A DNA stretch of 64,000 nucleotides from Rhizoclosmatium globosum (taxonomy: Eukaryota; Chytridiomycota; Chytridiomycetes; Chytridiales; Chytriomycetaceae). Shown one piece after another: positions 41,684 through 53,064 of this stretch; position 1 is the stretch's first letter, and every line of letters starts with the position of its first letter. A program made the translations under genes and the position numbers. The DNA is taken from NCBI GenBank assembly GCA_002104985.1, contig MCGO01000002.1, positions 62,001 through 126,000 of the forward strand. The letters run 5' to 3'. The notes under the pieces were generated by a model. The model did not search any database. It was not told the DNA's origin and saw only the letters and a program-made list of their open reading frames with translations.

Positions 41684-42317
41684 AAAATAAGGAAAGAGAT
41701 CGAGACAAAGATAAGACTCTGTTATTACAAGAGTTCTTTAAGTCTGAACTTTGCTCCCATTCACGACTATTGCATTTGCTGCGCTGGGTCTCCCTCGGAG
41801 TCCCTCCGCTGCAGTGCATTGTCCTGCTGTCTGCAATCGTTGAGCTCCTCTGTCCGAACATCCCACAGCGAACGAATGCTTACATTTGTCCTCGGGTTAA
41901 GTGCATTACAATTTGTATTTCATTGTGACTGTTGATGCCCTTTGTAGCGCCTCTCCATCAGGCGGCGCTTCAACACAAGGTCATAACACCTTCTTCCCTT
42001 CCCACAAAATTCACATGCGACATTTATTGACTGCGTTTATATTAATATCTGCATCAAAATCACGAATTTTCTTTATTGGCGCTATACTGGAGCGATCCAC
42101 ACAATGTCACACCGTTTTAACAACAGAGCCACCAAATGCCTCCACCAGATTTTAAAATTGAGGTATCCTCCACTTACCCTATTATCCTTTCTCTCGCACT
42201 CTCTTTTCTTTGTTGTGTGTTGGAGTGGACCTTCCGAATCCCCCTTCCTTTCGTTTCAATTTCGGCCACCATATCCTCTCTTCAGCTCTCTAACATGAAT
42301 GTTTTAATTGTCAACAT
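41684..42317. other. Non-coding stretch within transposon island
   Basis: About 630 bp between the pogo-like transposase stop and a short Cys-rich ORF. A hairpin-like CCTCGGAGTCCCTCCGCTG stretch occurs near 41795. Open stretches here are short and lack family resemblance. It probably contains the right end of the pogo-like element, which I could not place. Confidence 0.4.
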
Positions 42318-42428
42318 ATGCCGAAACGTAAACTTGACAATATTGTTGACGTCAAAGCCATTGGTCGTGGATTCTTTTGTCACTGCACAGACTGTGCGAA
42401 GAAGTTTGCGACAAAGGTCACAGTGTGA
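42318..42428 (+). CDS. Short Cys/His ORF, possible first exon of an unknown gene
   Basis: 37 codons opening MPKRKLDNIVDVKAIGRGFF and continuing CHCTDCAKKFATKVTV. The C-H-C-x-x-C pattern after a basic start resembles the beginning of a zinc finger, as in many transposon proteins. A donor-like AAG|GTCACA lies before the stop, so it may be the first exon of a longer spliced gene whose other parts lie in 42.5-46.9 kb. Not assigned. Confidence 0.3.
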   Translation: MPKRKLDNIVDVKAIGRGFFCHCTDCAKKFATKVTV

Positions 42429-42788
42429 TCTGACAGCTGTTGCCTAATTGGCTGTTCAAAATGTCCCTTCCAAATTACTCCAAAAAGTTTCCCACAAAAA
42501 ACTGTCATCAAAGTGTGGTTTGTGTTCCTCCGTCCCTATTCCTTCACGAGTGCAGCGCCTCTCTTCCTTGTATATAAACTGTAATGGAGGGCAAACGTTT
42601 GTTGTCTTGTTGCGATGGACTTCCCACACTTCCCCTTCAAAAACCCCCTTCACCAAGTCCTCTTCACAAAAATTCACCCCTTCATCCAATTGATAACCAA
42701 CTACTCTAATGGGTTTGTCAATCAGCATCCTCTTCCTCCACTGGAACCTCCCCCACTCATGAATGCAGTATGTACCAAGCCACACTAA

Positions 42789-43019
42789 TTGCTCCATCAG
42801 AACAACATTATGATTGTTCTAGCTGACCATCATATTGTCGAAGACCAACGGATGAACTGTATCCAGTACTTCCAGATGGGTGCAGATCCACAAGTTGCTG
42901 AAAAAATCGAAACCTTGTCGGCCAATGTTGACCAGTTGGCCACACTGCCACATCCAGTCAGTCACACCGCCTTTCTTGCTGCAGTTTCAGCCCATATTGA
43001 TGGCTACACCACTCACCAC
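42789..43019 (+). pseudogene. Unknown coding fragment left of the inserted 2-kb element
   Basis: An open reading stretch with protein-like composition (MIVLADHHIVEDQRMNCIQY, ending VSHTAFLAAVSAHIDGYTT). It stops exactly where the 2-kb element begins. A stretch of similar character in the same direction resumes at 45016 right after the element. The two may be halves of one gene split by the insertion. Product unknown. Confidence 0.35.
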
Positions 43020-45015
43020 TAATAGTGCCTATGCTTAATTAGTGTCAATTCACTGATAGTGTCGATGACACTATTTAATGTTAAAACTTGAGAACCAGCA
43101 ATCAAGGAAAAAATCGACACTTTTAAATGTAAAATATTTAATGAACTCCGGAGCTAGTATTACAAGAAGGCAATGTCAACATCCATCAATCCCAACTCGG
43201 TAGCACTTGATACACGGAAGTCGCCCTCCCATGGGAGCAGCATAAGTTGAACGTGCCAAAATTACTGTATCCTTGAGCTGAAGCAATAAACCACAACCAG
43301 TGGGATGATCAAGGGATGTACAACCTTCACTGGTCTTACAAGACCAACAATAACAACCAGGCAAGTTGAGTTTGACATACTACTTTTCAAATATGTTTTT
43401 TGTTATTATCAAAATCAGAATCAGAATCAGCCCTTTTTTTGACAGTGCAAACACAAAATAAACAGAAATGACAGCGGAAGCAACTTTTCAAGACAATTCA
43501 AGATAATGCTGATATAAGATGGTCTCGCAAAAGGCAAGGATACATCACATAACAGATTATTTTATTGACAATTAAATGTACTTATATACAGAGCTTTACA
43601 ACAAAACGTTCCACTAGCTTCAAGGAAAGTTATCATGTGCTGGATGTAAAATGAGCAGTTGAAAGGATCCGCCACAATACCTGCACGGGCTATCAAACAG
43701 TTTCCAAACACATTTCGCCAATCATACGGGGCCAACCACAAGAAGGCATGACGCTTGTTCAAGGACTGTGAAGGAACGTTTGATCGTGGATCTCTTCATG
43801 CTTTGTCATACACTGACAGTGGACGAGTCTGAGTTCAACGCAAAGCACGCAGAGGCCGTGGTCGTAAAGTTTTGCCATGGGTTTCTGCCATCCATCTGGA
43901 GCTGAAAGACGAGTTTGAGCGTCTTCAGAAAGCAGGAGTGAAGTTTGATCCCAATTTGTTGAGGACGTTGGCTGTGTCGTTGGTTTCAAGGGGCCTGGAA
44001 TATGTCACTCATTGCCAAACTGGAAAGTTATCAGTGTCTCCTGAAAAACAAGAAGCTATTGAGCAATCTGTTGCTTACCACATGGGTCAACTGAAACAGG
44101 ATTTTGAAAATGGCACATTGGATGAGGATCTGGTACGCAATGCAGACGAAGCCCACTTCGTTATTTGGGGATGAAGAAGTTAAGTACAGTGATGTGACAT
44201 TGGGAGGGGAAGGAATGACTATGGTGGTTTGGATGGGAGGAGGAAAGGAGGCGCTATTGGGGGATCCAATGATGATCTTCCAGAATGCACAGTCTTTGTT
44301 CCCAATCTGTGGAGTTCCAAATGACGTTGCTGGAGTGTCTTACCAGACTGGCCCAAAAGGGTGGATTGATCGCAATGTTTTCCCTCTTTTCATTTCTGAC
44401 CCCAAAAGTTTCGTTCGTCATCGAAATGGAAATTTGCCTGATCCTCAAGGTCAAAAGGTGAATAACTTCGTCTCTTTCTTCTTTATCTAAATTAAACAAT
44501 AGCAACTCTTTTTGTTGATAATTGTGGGGGTCACAACGACTCACCTCTCTTACGTCGTGCACTTGACAACTCCAATGTGAAGCTTCGATATTCCCCCCCA
44601 AATTCAACTCATTTGTGCCAGCCAGCAGATCAATGGCCAATTCAAAAGGTTAAAGAATGTTGGACAAAGATCTGGAACAAGGAAAAACTACGCATGCTTG
44701 AGAATGAAGATGTGTCGAAGCTTCTGGAAAGTTGAAGAATCCTGGAAAGCACTTCGTTCTGCGCACAGCCTCTCAATCCGTGAAAGACGCCAACACCCAA
44801 AAGGACAGTGATGGCCTCTCCTACACCAGAAAAGCTATGATTCGTTGCGGACTAAGTCTTGAAAATGGAGAATGGAAGGAATCCATGCTTTCTAAACAGC
44901 TGCAAGATATTATTAACAAGTATCGCGAGAACTTTGATGGGACACCAGTGGATGAGGTTGTCAAAAGGGACATTTTAGAAGTTACATGAATTAGTGTCGT
45001 CGACACTATTAGTGG
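43016..45015. mobile_element. Decayed 2-kb DNA transposon bounded by AGTGTC palindromes
   Basis: The ends CCACTAATAGTG (43016-43027) and CACTATTAGTGG (45004-45015) form a 12-bp inverted repeat. Subterminal palindromes AGTGTC-GAT-GACACT (about 43058-43072) and AGTGTC-GTC-GACACT (44993-45007) stand near the two ends. A DDE transposase remnant lies inside in plus orientation. No clear target duplication was found, so the exact outer limits could be off by a few bases. Confidence 0.65.
43763..44988 (+). pseudogene. Broken DDE (pogo/Tigger-like) transposase
   Basis: Consecutive plus-strand fragments match one transposase type: VLPWVSAIHLELKDEFERLQ, RNADEAHFVIWG (first catalytic Asp region), GDEEVKYSDVTLGGEGMTMV, GPKGWIDRNVFPLF, DNCGGHNDSPLLRRAL (second Asp) and PPNSTHLCQPADQ (Pro-rich end of the catalytic core). 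The frame breaks near 44172, where a stop follows VIWG and the next motif continues in another frame. Other shifts are needed near 44490-44530 and 44735. The element is therefore unlikely to make its own transposase. This lineage differs from the pogo-like gene at 40.1-41.7 kb. Confidence 0.7.
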
Positions 45016-47518
45016 TTGACTGTGTACCTTGTTCCGTCTTCAAATCACATCAATCACATTTTTGACACTGTGATGCTGGCCAAATCCTTGGGACTTCAAG
45101 TGTCAGGAGTGCATACTCTTGCTCAGTGCTCCTTGGACACGTTGTTTGGTTTTCATCGAGACTTATTCACAGGATCAGTCATATACTTGTCCATGAAAGC
45201 TGTCTGTGTTGCTATGGGTGTTCATGTCTTGGAGCTGTCATTGGCCAATGGTCAGCCCAATCCTGATTACATAAACAAGGTGTGATGTATTCTTTAATTT
45301 TTAAACATACATCACTGATTGTTTGCTCCTTTTTTTAGTTTCATGAGGCAAGAGTGGGAAAGACTCATTTGATTGTTGTGACCAGCTCGGAGGCGGTTGG
45401 AGCGTGCAACAAGTCTATCCAACTGGTGCAGAACAGTGCTTGTTCAAATGTTTGTTCGACTGACAAGGAGTTCTCTCCAACTGTGGTGAATTCTGCTGCA
45501 CGTCACCCACAGCCACAATTCCCATCTCACGTTCGATTCCTCCCAACCAATGACGGACTGCCTGCTTTCTTTTGTCACAACAACCACATATCGCGATAGG
45601 AGCCACCTGCTAGTTACGCAGTCTATTCATCAGAGCAGAAACATTGGTGGATTGTGTCTGATGGGTAAGTGTCATGGGACACAGATGGGTTTGTCGCCGG
45701 CACTGTATTTAATCCAGCTGTTGTCTGGTTAGCGGTATAAGTTGGACCATCAAATCAACAGAGCCCAATACTGGCTCTGACAAGTTTCTTGGAATATTCT
45801 GACGTTCAAATTGTTAGATCAATTGCTACGGAGCATGCAAACGTGATGCCGTTTCTGTCTTCTGCTGGAGTTCAAAAGAGTCTGTTGTTTCCCAATGCAG
45901 CTGTCTTCATCCTGCCAGTTTGACACATACTCTTGCTGGTTTCTTCACTCCAAACTCAGCATTCTTGCACAACTCCACCCACAGTCCCTAAAAGATGGAT
46001 ATCTGCCCAAGCACTTTCAAGAACCATGAAATCAATGGAGAATGATGCATTGGCTCTGTCAAGATGTCTCTCGCTGGTTGTTAATGCCAACCCACCATTA
46101 TCAGTCCCTGTTGAATCCAAGTTCAAGTACACCCCTCCATCTGTTTATTTTATGTCTCAACAGTCACAGCTGTTCAGAATGGAAACTGTTTCGGTGGTGT
46201 TTGTGACCATAAAAAGTCAACAAACCAGATGTGTTTACTCCATTTTGACAACTATTCGGATATGTGGATGCATCCTCTATACAATTGGCTTGAAGTTATG
46301 TAGACTATTTTTTTCATTTTCTCAAATGTACTGACTCACTGTTTTGCAGAATGGAAATTGTCAAACCCCAACCACCCCATCACACCGTTTCTTCAACGTA
46401 ATGTCAACAGAAAAGTTGCTGAATTCTTGTCTGCAATCACTTCCCCTGAATACCAGCATTACTTGAAGCAAGTACTGCAACCAAAGCTTGCCAAGTGGAA
46501 TGCTGCTGGGAAACCCACATACACTCAAGAAAAGATTCTATTGGAGACATATTCTGTTAAACTGCCGATGAAGACTATTGCTGGTGCTGACTGGCTCTGT
46601 CTTGAAATCGAGAGTGTTCTACCAAAGTGAGATGAAACCTCGTGCTTTCTTTGTAATTTTCTGATAATCATGCACAGGATAAACTTGGTTAGCACAATTG
46701 CCACAAAATTTGGAACAAATGTGGGCTTGAGAATGTTCCACAAATCCAAGAAAGGTGTCCCAATGCTTCCAATCAATGAGTTGTTCTTTGTTTCGATCAT
46801 CAAAACTTTTGCCACTGACAGGGGAAAAAGCAACCACGGGTCAGCATCCTCAAATGAAGCAATGGTGGGCTGGCTTCAAAGCTGAGGCTGGTGTTCAAGA
46901 AAGACGAGATAAAATAGGATTAAAAGTGGGAATTCATAGTCATTGTTACACTTGTCATAAACCCCACCTGGAGCCTTATATTGTCGTGAAATTTTTAAAA
47001 GAGTTCCCAATCATAGCCACACACAAATAATCTATTTTAATGAAGCAATGGAAGAAATAGATAGCCTCCCTCTTACAGAAATTACAGATCAATATGAAAT
47101 ATTTCCTAAACGTGATGAACAACTTGCATTGTGGACCTTACACAGAAATAATTTAAATCTTTGCACAGTTGAAACATCTCCTTTAACTGCATGTGCTACT
47201 GCAGGCAATTTGTTGAGTAACTTAATCTTTTTAATTTATATTCACTGAAACATTTAGACATGCTATTTATTTGGGAGCCAAGGAAGACGCATTAGCATCT
47301 ATGTTCTAAACTTTTGACTACTTGTCAAAGGAGGCTGAACAAAATGCAGTCAATATCACAGCTTCAGTTTTAGAAGCAACAAAGCATGTTAACAAGTATA
47401 AATCACGTGCCGAAGATTCTAAGATTCTGAAACAGAAAGAAGGTCCTACAAAGCACAAGGGAAAACACTTGAGAGAGTTATTCTCAATCTACTTAACCTA
47501 CCTGGATCCAGAATGAAG
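45016..47518 (+). pseudogene. Unassigned coding fragments in transposon island
   Basis: Several plus-strand stretches have protein-like composition but no recognised family. They include 45016-45285 (NHINHIFDTVMLAKSLGLQ, YLSMKAVCVAMGVHVLELSL), about 45340-45600, 45775-45925, 45933-46334, 46358-46630 (ITSPEYQHYLKQVLQPKLAK), about 46670-46885 and the AT-rich 47048-47518. Intron-like GT...AG intervals connect some of them, for example 45285-45340 with a T-rich tract before the AG. They could be exons of one large gene or of another mobile element, partly decayed. A complete model could not be built. Confidence 0.35.
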
Positions 47519-47587
47519 TTAACACTGCAGGCTTTTTATGTTGGCTTCAGCAGAGTTAAAAACAGCAACCATTTGGTAGTCTCCAAG

Positions 47588-48538
47588 CAGACCCCGTCGA
47601 AAAAAATGGTTCCCTCTGTTTTTCTGTAGGGGTCTGCACCGTTTCAATTGATGAAAAACCACCACCCAACGGCGAGTTGATACAGAGCCCCCACTGTCCA
47701 TCGCAGCACCCTACAATTTGGCACAGGTAATCTTTGCCCCAACGCGGAGGTTTCCTCTGTTGCCGATTTTTGATATTTTCACCAGATGTCTGCTTCCTCC
47801 ATCACAGCCGCTCTTGTTGAAGTCACCCAAGAGGGCTACTAGTCTGCAAAGCTCGCATTGGGTGCAAGATACCGCTTTGGCGTTGATATAGCACAAGGAT
47901 GCGTTGATTGTGATCGAGACAGGAACAGGAAAGACTTGGACCTTCTTTATAGGCCCTGGCCACTTGGCAATTCAACTGACTGGATGTTAACTCGATCCAA
48001 AAGGAAACACGACCCAAGATTTAGTGACTGTGATTGACTGCGAGAGAGTTTCAACCCGCGAATTAGACGGTGGGTCGCAGTTGGATTGCTTCTAATGCCC
48101 CTCCTCACGTTCACTGCCGCCTCCATCCAAAACACTCTGGATAATTTTGTTCAAGTATTCCAATCAAGCTTCAATCAAAACAAAAGTTCCTCTCTTTGTA
48201 CTGTGTTAAACTGGAATTTTAGCTTGTTATGCATCATCCCCTTCTTCCTTCTCTGATCTGATTTAAATAATACACTTTACTGTCAATTTATTCAATAATT
48301 ACGATTTTCTTCCTTAGTTGGAGGCATTTGAAAGGACGTGTAAATTGCACAATATCAAAAATCGGCAACAGATGAAACCTCCACGTTGGTGCAAAGATTA
48401 CCTGTGCCAAATTGTAGAGTGCTGCGATGAATGGTGGGGACTGTGTATCAACTTGTGGTTGGGTGGTGGTTTTTGTCAATTGAAACGTTGCAGACCCCTA
48501 CGGGAAAAAGACGGTTCCGATTTTTTCAACGGGGTCTG
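47588..48538. mobile_element. 951-bp foldback/MITE-like element with CAGACCCC ends
   Basis: The two ends are inverted repeats about 190 bp long (47588 to about 47785 and about 48335 to 48538), roughly 85 percent alike by eye. Each end contains a 47-48 bp unit that itself begins CAGACCCC and ends GGGGTCTG, so each terminus can fold back alone. The centre (about 550 bp) has no recognisable transposase, so the element is non-autonomous. Flanks AAG and AAA do not give a clear target duplication. Open stretches crossing it are shadows of the repeat. Confidence 0.8.
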
Positions 48539-49271
48539 AAACGCAGACTAACCATTTGGCTCGACTTCCATTGAACCAAATCTCTCTTGACCATTTGCTC
48601 AATTTGACCACCCCTACTATGCTTAAAGAATGGTTGAGACAACATGTATTGCAGGTTTTGTTCGCTTTTTTCATTTGCGATTTTCAACATCCCCGCAACC
48701 CCCAAAACTGCGGAGATGGCCTAGCGCTACAGCACCACCTTTGGCAGATATCCAAGCCACCGCAATAGCAAGAGAACCTATGAATTCATTAGTACAAGAA
48801 GTATTAGCACTCTGCCATGTTCCGTGACAGAGAACAGATCTATAGTAGTTGAGATCAACAGCCTCAAGTTGCGACTTTGAGCCAGGCACTCCCCAGCGCT
48901 TACCAGTTAGCATAGAGCTTTCCAATTAAGTGTTTTATTCAACTTAAAAGCGATTTGAGTCAATTTGGAGTCAGTTTCAACGGAAGTCCATTTGGATCAT
49001 TTCCATGTTCTTCTTATGATAACTTGTTCTTTATTATTTATTCATCACATATTGTGCCATATTAGTTGGGTTTCTTGACAAATACAGTTACGATTGGAAC
49101 TGATGTGCTGATGGAACTCCGCAACAAACTCGCAAAATGAAAAATTTCAAGGAAAACAACAATATAAATATCTTCTTTTGTAAACAACTTTGTTTCTCTC
49201 TCTTTTCTTGATTTGTTTCACTCTCTTTTCTGGTTTATTCAGAAACAGTGCGAGGTTAATTAAAAAAACTT
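48539..49271. other. Intergenic sequence next to the inverted duplication
   Basis: About 730 bp between the foldback element and duplication copy 2. A minus-strand open stretch at 48671-48925 contains MLTGKRWGVPGSKSQLEAVD but matches nothing I know. The rest is AT-rich. No gene is supported. Confidence 0.45.
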
Positions 49272-49297
49272 GTTCTAAGAAAAGAAAGAGGATTTTA

Positions 49298-51759
49298 TCA
49301 GTTGATACGAGTGAAGACGGTGTTCACAGCGGTCTTGGTGCTTGTAGTCACACCTCCAATAGTAACAGTAGTAGTGGTGGTGGTAGTGGTTTTGTTCCAC
49401 TTTCTAGCAGCGGCTGCCAAACGCTTCTCAGATGCTTCCAACTGGGTCACGATGAAAGCGTATTCAGATGCCATCTCCTTGAAACGAGCATATCGTCCAC
49501 TAGATCCGAAGTGACCAGAACCCATCTTACAATCAAAGATGAAAGTACTCTTGTGTGGGTCATCTTCAGCACCGTTTGTGTTGGAGGCACGCAACTTGGC
49601 GATCCACTTGGCTGGCTCCCAATAACCCACGCGTGGGTCAAACAAACCACCTTTGGCAAGGATACTAGGGTACTGCACGAGGAACATTAAATATTTTCAT
49701 CAATTGCAAAAAACAGATATCGGGACTCACCTTGGTGTTGGCCTTGATGTTGTCGTATGGAGAATAAGACAACATATAGTCAAAGTACTCCTTCTCGTTT
49801 GGATTACCCCATTCTTCGTACTCTGCAACAGTCAATGGCAAAGTTGGGTCCATCATGGTGTTGATCACGTCGACGAATGGAACACTTGCAATCGCTGCAA
49901 CAGCAACGTCTGGCTTCAAGTTCAATGAGGCTCCAATCAAGAGACCACCAGCGGAACCTCCTTCCAAAGTAATCAATTGGTGTTGGGTGATTCCTTGCTC
50001 AACCAAGTACTTCGCGCTGTTGACGAAATCGTAGAAAGTGTTTTTCTTGTTCAAGAACTTTCCAGTTTCATACCAACCACGTCCCAAATCACCTCCACCA
50101 CGAATGTGAGCAATCGCGTACACAATACCTCTGTCAATAAGAGATGGGAAAGCAGGAGAAAAGTATGGGTCAATCGGGATTCCGTCTAAAACAAACACAT
50201 AAGTTACAGTTGTGAGCATAGCAACACTTACAAGATCCATATCCATACAAGTGAACTTTGTTTGTGTTGTCTGACTTGAAAAGAGCAGTCTTGTAGACAA
50301 GCGTAACTGGAACAGCTTCGGCGACTGGAGTATCGTGTGGAGCCTTAACACGGAGCTCCTCTGGAATTGGAACATGAACACGTCTCAAAGTGTATTCGCT
50401 CGCGTCAAAACCACTTGGAACTTTCTGCTGCTTCAAAAGAGTAAACTCCTTAGTCTTGACATTGTAGTCGAGTGTCTTGGTGGGAGTTAGAGGACTGTAG
50501 AAAGTCAAACGGAAACGGTCACTGTTGAAGTCTTGAACACTGGATCGCGACAGATAAGCAGCAAAAAACTCCGCGTCAAACGGAATCAAGTAAGACGATT
50601 CTGGGTTGTCCAATGACTCAATAACTCGAATTCTGTTGTTACCATCAACTCGCTCTTGGAGAACGATGAAATCGGCAAAACAAGAAACATCACGAATTTC
50701 GTGGTATGGGTTGTATGGGAGGACGTCCTGCCACAATTCCCTGGAAGTATCGTTGATTCCAACTTTCTGAACTTTTCCGTTGAGGAATGGGCCGCCACCG
50801 TCAGTGAGAATCAAGAAGTAATCGCCGCGGTGGTCGATGGAGTATCTATGGCCGTGCTGACGAGGTGTGAAGCACTTCAGTGTTGCACCTGGGGTTTCGA
50901 GATCCAAGTAATGGAATTCGGTGGTTTGTGGTGACGACATTCGTAAAATCAAAAAGCGCTCAGAACCACTCTTTCCAATAAATGCAAAGAACTTTTCATC
51001 GTCATTATGATGAAGCCTAAAGAGGATGTTAGGAACGAAATTAAGCCTATTAGTAATTACATCTCGTCATCCTTTGGATCAGATCCCAACACGTGCTTGT
51101 AAAGCTTATCAGCACGGAACAGGTCATCTTGCGATTGGTAGTAAAACGCTTTATCTTCAGTGTCCCAAACAATGGAGGGTGAACATTTGGAAAGGGTGTC
51201 TGCCAAAATTTCTCCAGTCTCGAGGTTCTTGACAGAGATCTTGTAGGCCTCACTTCCATCGGTGTCCAAAGAGTACGCGAGGAGCTTTCCTGACTTGGAT
51301 ACGGCAAGAGTACCCACCCTAATGTACTCCTCCTTCATGTCATTGGGGTTGAAGTAGATCTCTTCGTCAGCCTCCATGGATTCACAGCGACGGCAGTAGA
51401 TTGGATACTGTTGTCCCTCGACAGTACGAGTGTAGTACCTAATTGGATAATTGATTAGGGTTTGTCAATCAAAAGCACGCCACTCACCAGAAGCCGTTCT
51501 TGAAGTAGGGAACCTGTTGGTCGGTCTCCTGAATTCTGCCAACGATTTCCTTGTAGATGGTCTCAGAAAGCTCAGCATTGGGCGTGAATTCAACAGCCTT
51601 GGTGTACTCGTTCTCTGCCTTGACATACTCGAGAACGTCGTCCTTCTTGCTGCCTTTGGTAGTATCTTTCAGCCAGTGGTAGTCATCTGGGACTCCGCTA
51701 TTGTATGCGTGGATAGTTGGCTCTCTCTTGGCTACAGGGGGAACAGGGACAGAGGTCAT
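49298..51759 (-). CDS. Oligopeptidase B (S9A serine peptidase), copy 2
   Basis: Five exons (51759-51488, 51438-51061, 51016-50232, 50185-49731, 49672-49298) encode 754 aa, the same length and splice pattern as copy 1. All catalytic residues are kept: Ser in GGSAGG, Asp in LFDPRVGYWEP and His in GSGHFGSSG. Scattered amino-acid changes are mostly mild (for example GIPIDPYF for GIPMDPYF, FADF for FANF, FKEMASE for FKEKASE). One site in the last exon became CCTAGT, a stop only in the unspliced frame. Both copies therefore look functional. The copy carries its own upstream gap of about 160 bp to the neighbouring gene, so it probably kept a promoter. Confidence 0.92.
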
Positions 51760-51924
51760 TTTCGGAGAGTGTTTCTTGTCGTTGCGTTCCTACGCCACCA
51801 TCTCCAATATGAACTGAAGTCCCACGAATCTTTGTGATATTAATTGGATCTTTCTATTTACGTAAAAAGTCTCTAAGTTACAGAAAGAAGGCTCGGCTAT
51901 AAGAGAAATTCGTTCCAGTCATCA

Positions 51925-52934
51925 TTATTTCTTTGTACTGCTTCCATCATTCCATGCCCACTTTCTTGGCCCATTAGCTTGACTTGTCGTTCTTGTTTTG
52001 GCATCAAATGCACTATTAGATTTCCCAGTTTTTGTTTCTTCCCCTTTTGGTTGTTTGGATGATGCAGTTTGTGGTTTCTCAGTCACGGATGAGTATGGAG
52101 AAGACACAGGTTTCGCTGTAACAACCAAACCAGACGCAGATGAACTACTGTTTTTACCGCTTGGCTGCTTAGTCCTTGAAATACCGAGTTGCTGAAACCG
52201 TGTCGCAATCGAATCACGCTTCGTGACTACTCCATCTGGCTTCTTGACTCCAATGACACCGCTACTCTTTTCATCCGCGTTATTTTTCGCTGTGAAAGCA
52301 GATGTCGAAGATGTCGATGTAGTTTCTGATGGAAATGATGTTTCATTTCGTTCCTCCATTTGAACCTCTAGTTTCATTTCAAGTCGCATTTCCATAACTT
52401 CAATTGCATCGTCTTTTGTGAGCGGGTCGACAGTAATTGGTTTCCTGTCATAATCGTCAGTGGAATGTGAAAAGCCAACATCTACCCAGCCCCAACTAAT
52501 TGGATGTTGTTCAATGAGTGCAAGTTATAGATTTATGCAATATTTATATAGGAAGAACGCGACTCACAAGTTAACCTTCTTTGGCTTCCCAGGATCTACC
52601 GGTGGTTTTGTAAGAGGAGGTGTCGTGGAAGAGGCTATCATAGGTGTTATAGGCAGTGCGGGTACTTCTTTCCTTTGTTTAGTGGGGGATTGATTGACGC
52701 TGTTGGGACAGCCAGAAACGTTGCGGAATCATCAGGTTGGTTTTGATCTTCAACAATAGTTGCTTGACTGTCACGTATATTCTTGTCACCAGTTTTCTTC
52801 AAGTTTTCAAAGAGAAGAGATGGATCTGGGGAGAAGGAGGGAAGTGACGTATCTGACGTTGAAGGAGAGAAACGTGGTGTTGTTGACAGCTTCAGAGAAT
52901 CGCGTCTCGAAAGAGTACTGGAATACAATGGCAT
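51925..52934 (-). pseudogene. Truncated, frameshifted copy 2 of the unknown gene
   Basis: This matches the gene at 8696-9820 but begins only at the codon for its internal MSSYSS region (here MPLYSS), because the duplication end cuts off the first 33 codons or so. In the first exon GGAAAAG of copy 1 is GGAAAG here (near 52667-52672), shifting the frame to an early stop (NKGKKYPHCL). The intron and the second exon are otherwise well preserved, apart from a short deletion near 52345 that removes the LYKW-type residues. Loss of the start plus the frameshift make a normal product unlikely. Confidence 0.82.
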
Positions 52935-53064
52935 AGCTTTGAAGGCAATGGCTTTATTATTTTTGTGATTATAGTTTATTTAGACGGATAAGCTGAGAAA
53001 CCGCAGTTTCAACTACTGCAGTTCACCAATCACCCTTTCTTCTCCAACTCCAAAGCAACGATGT

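Larger units (their letters stand above)
49272..52964 (-). repeat. Segmental duplication copy 2 (inverted relative to 8771-12479)
   Basis: 3.69 kb matching copy 1 in reverse orientation, including all introns. The inner end stops a few bases beyond the oligopeptidase B stop codon. The outer end stops inside the first exon of the unknown gene, so the duplication lacks that gene's start and promoter. It lies directly against the transposon island on one side and the small zinc-protein gene on the other. Confidence 0.93.

Noticed and set aside
42456..42797. Minus-strand 113-codon protein with charged composition
   Set aside because: Composition is plausible, but no motif, intron or homologue supports it against the plus-strand fragments, so it was left uncalled.
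48671..48925. Minus-strand 84-codon gene candidate
   Set aside because: No start context, no homologous motif and no neighbouring exons; coding status cannot be supported.
37193..49271. CRISPR-like or satellite array in the repeat-rich island
   Set aside because: Repeats are terminal inverted repeats of individual transposons, not regularly spaced direct repeats.
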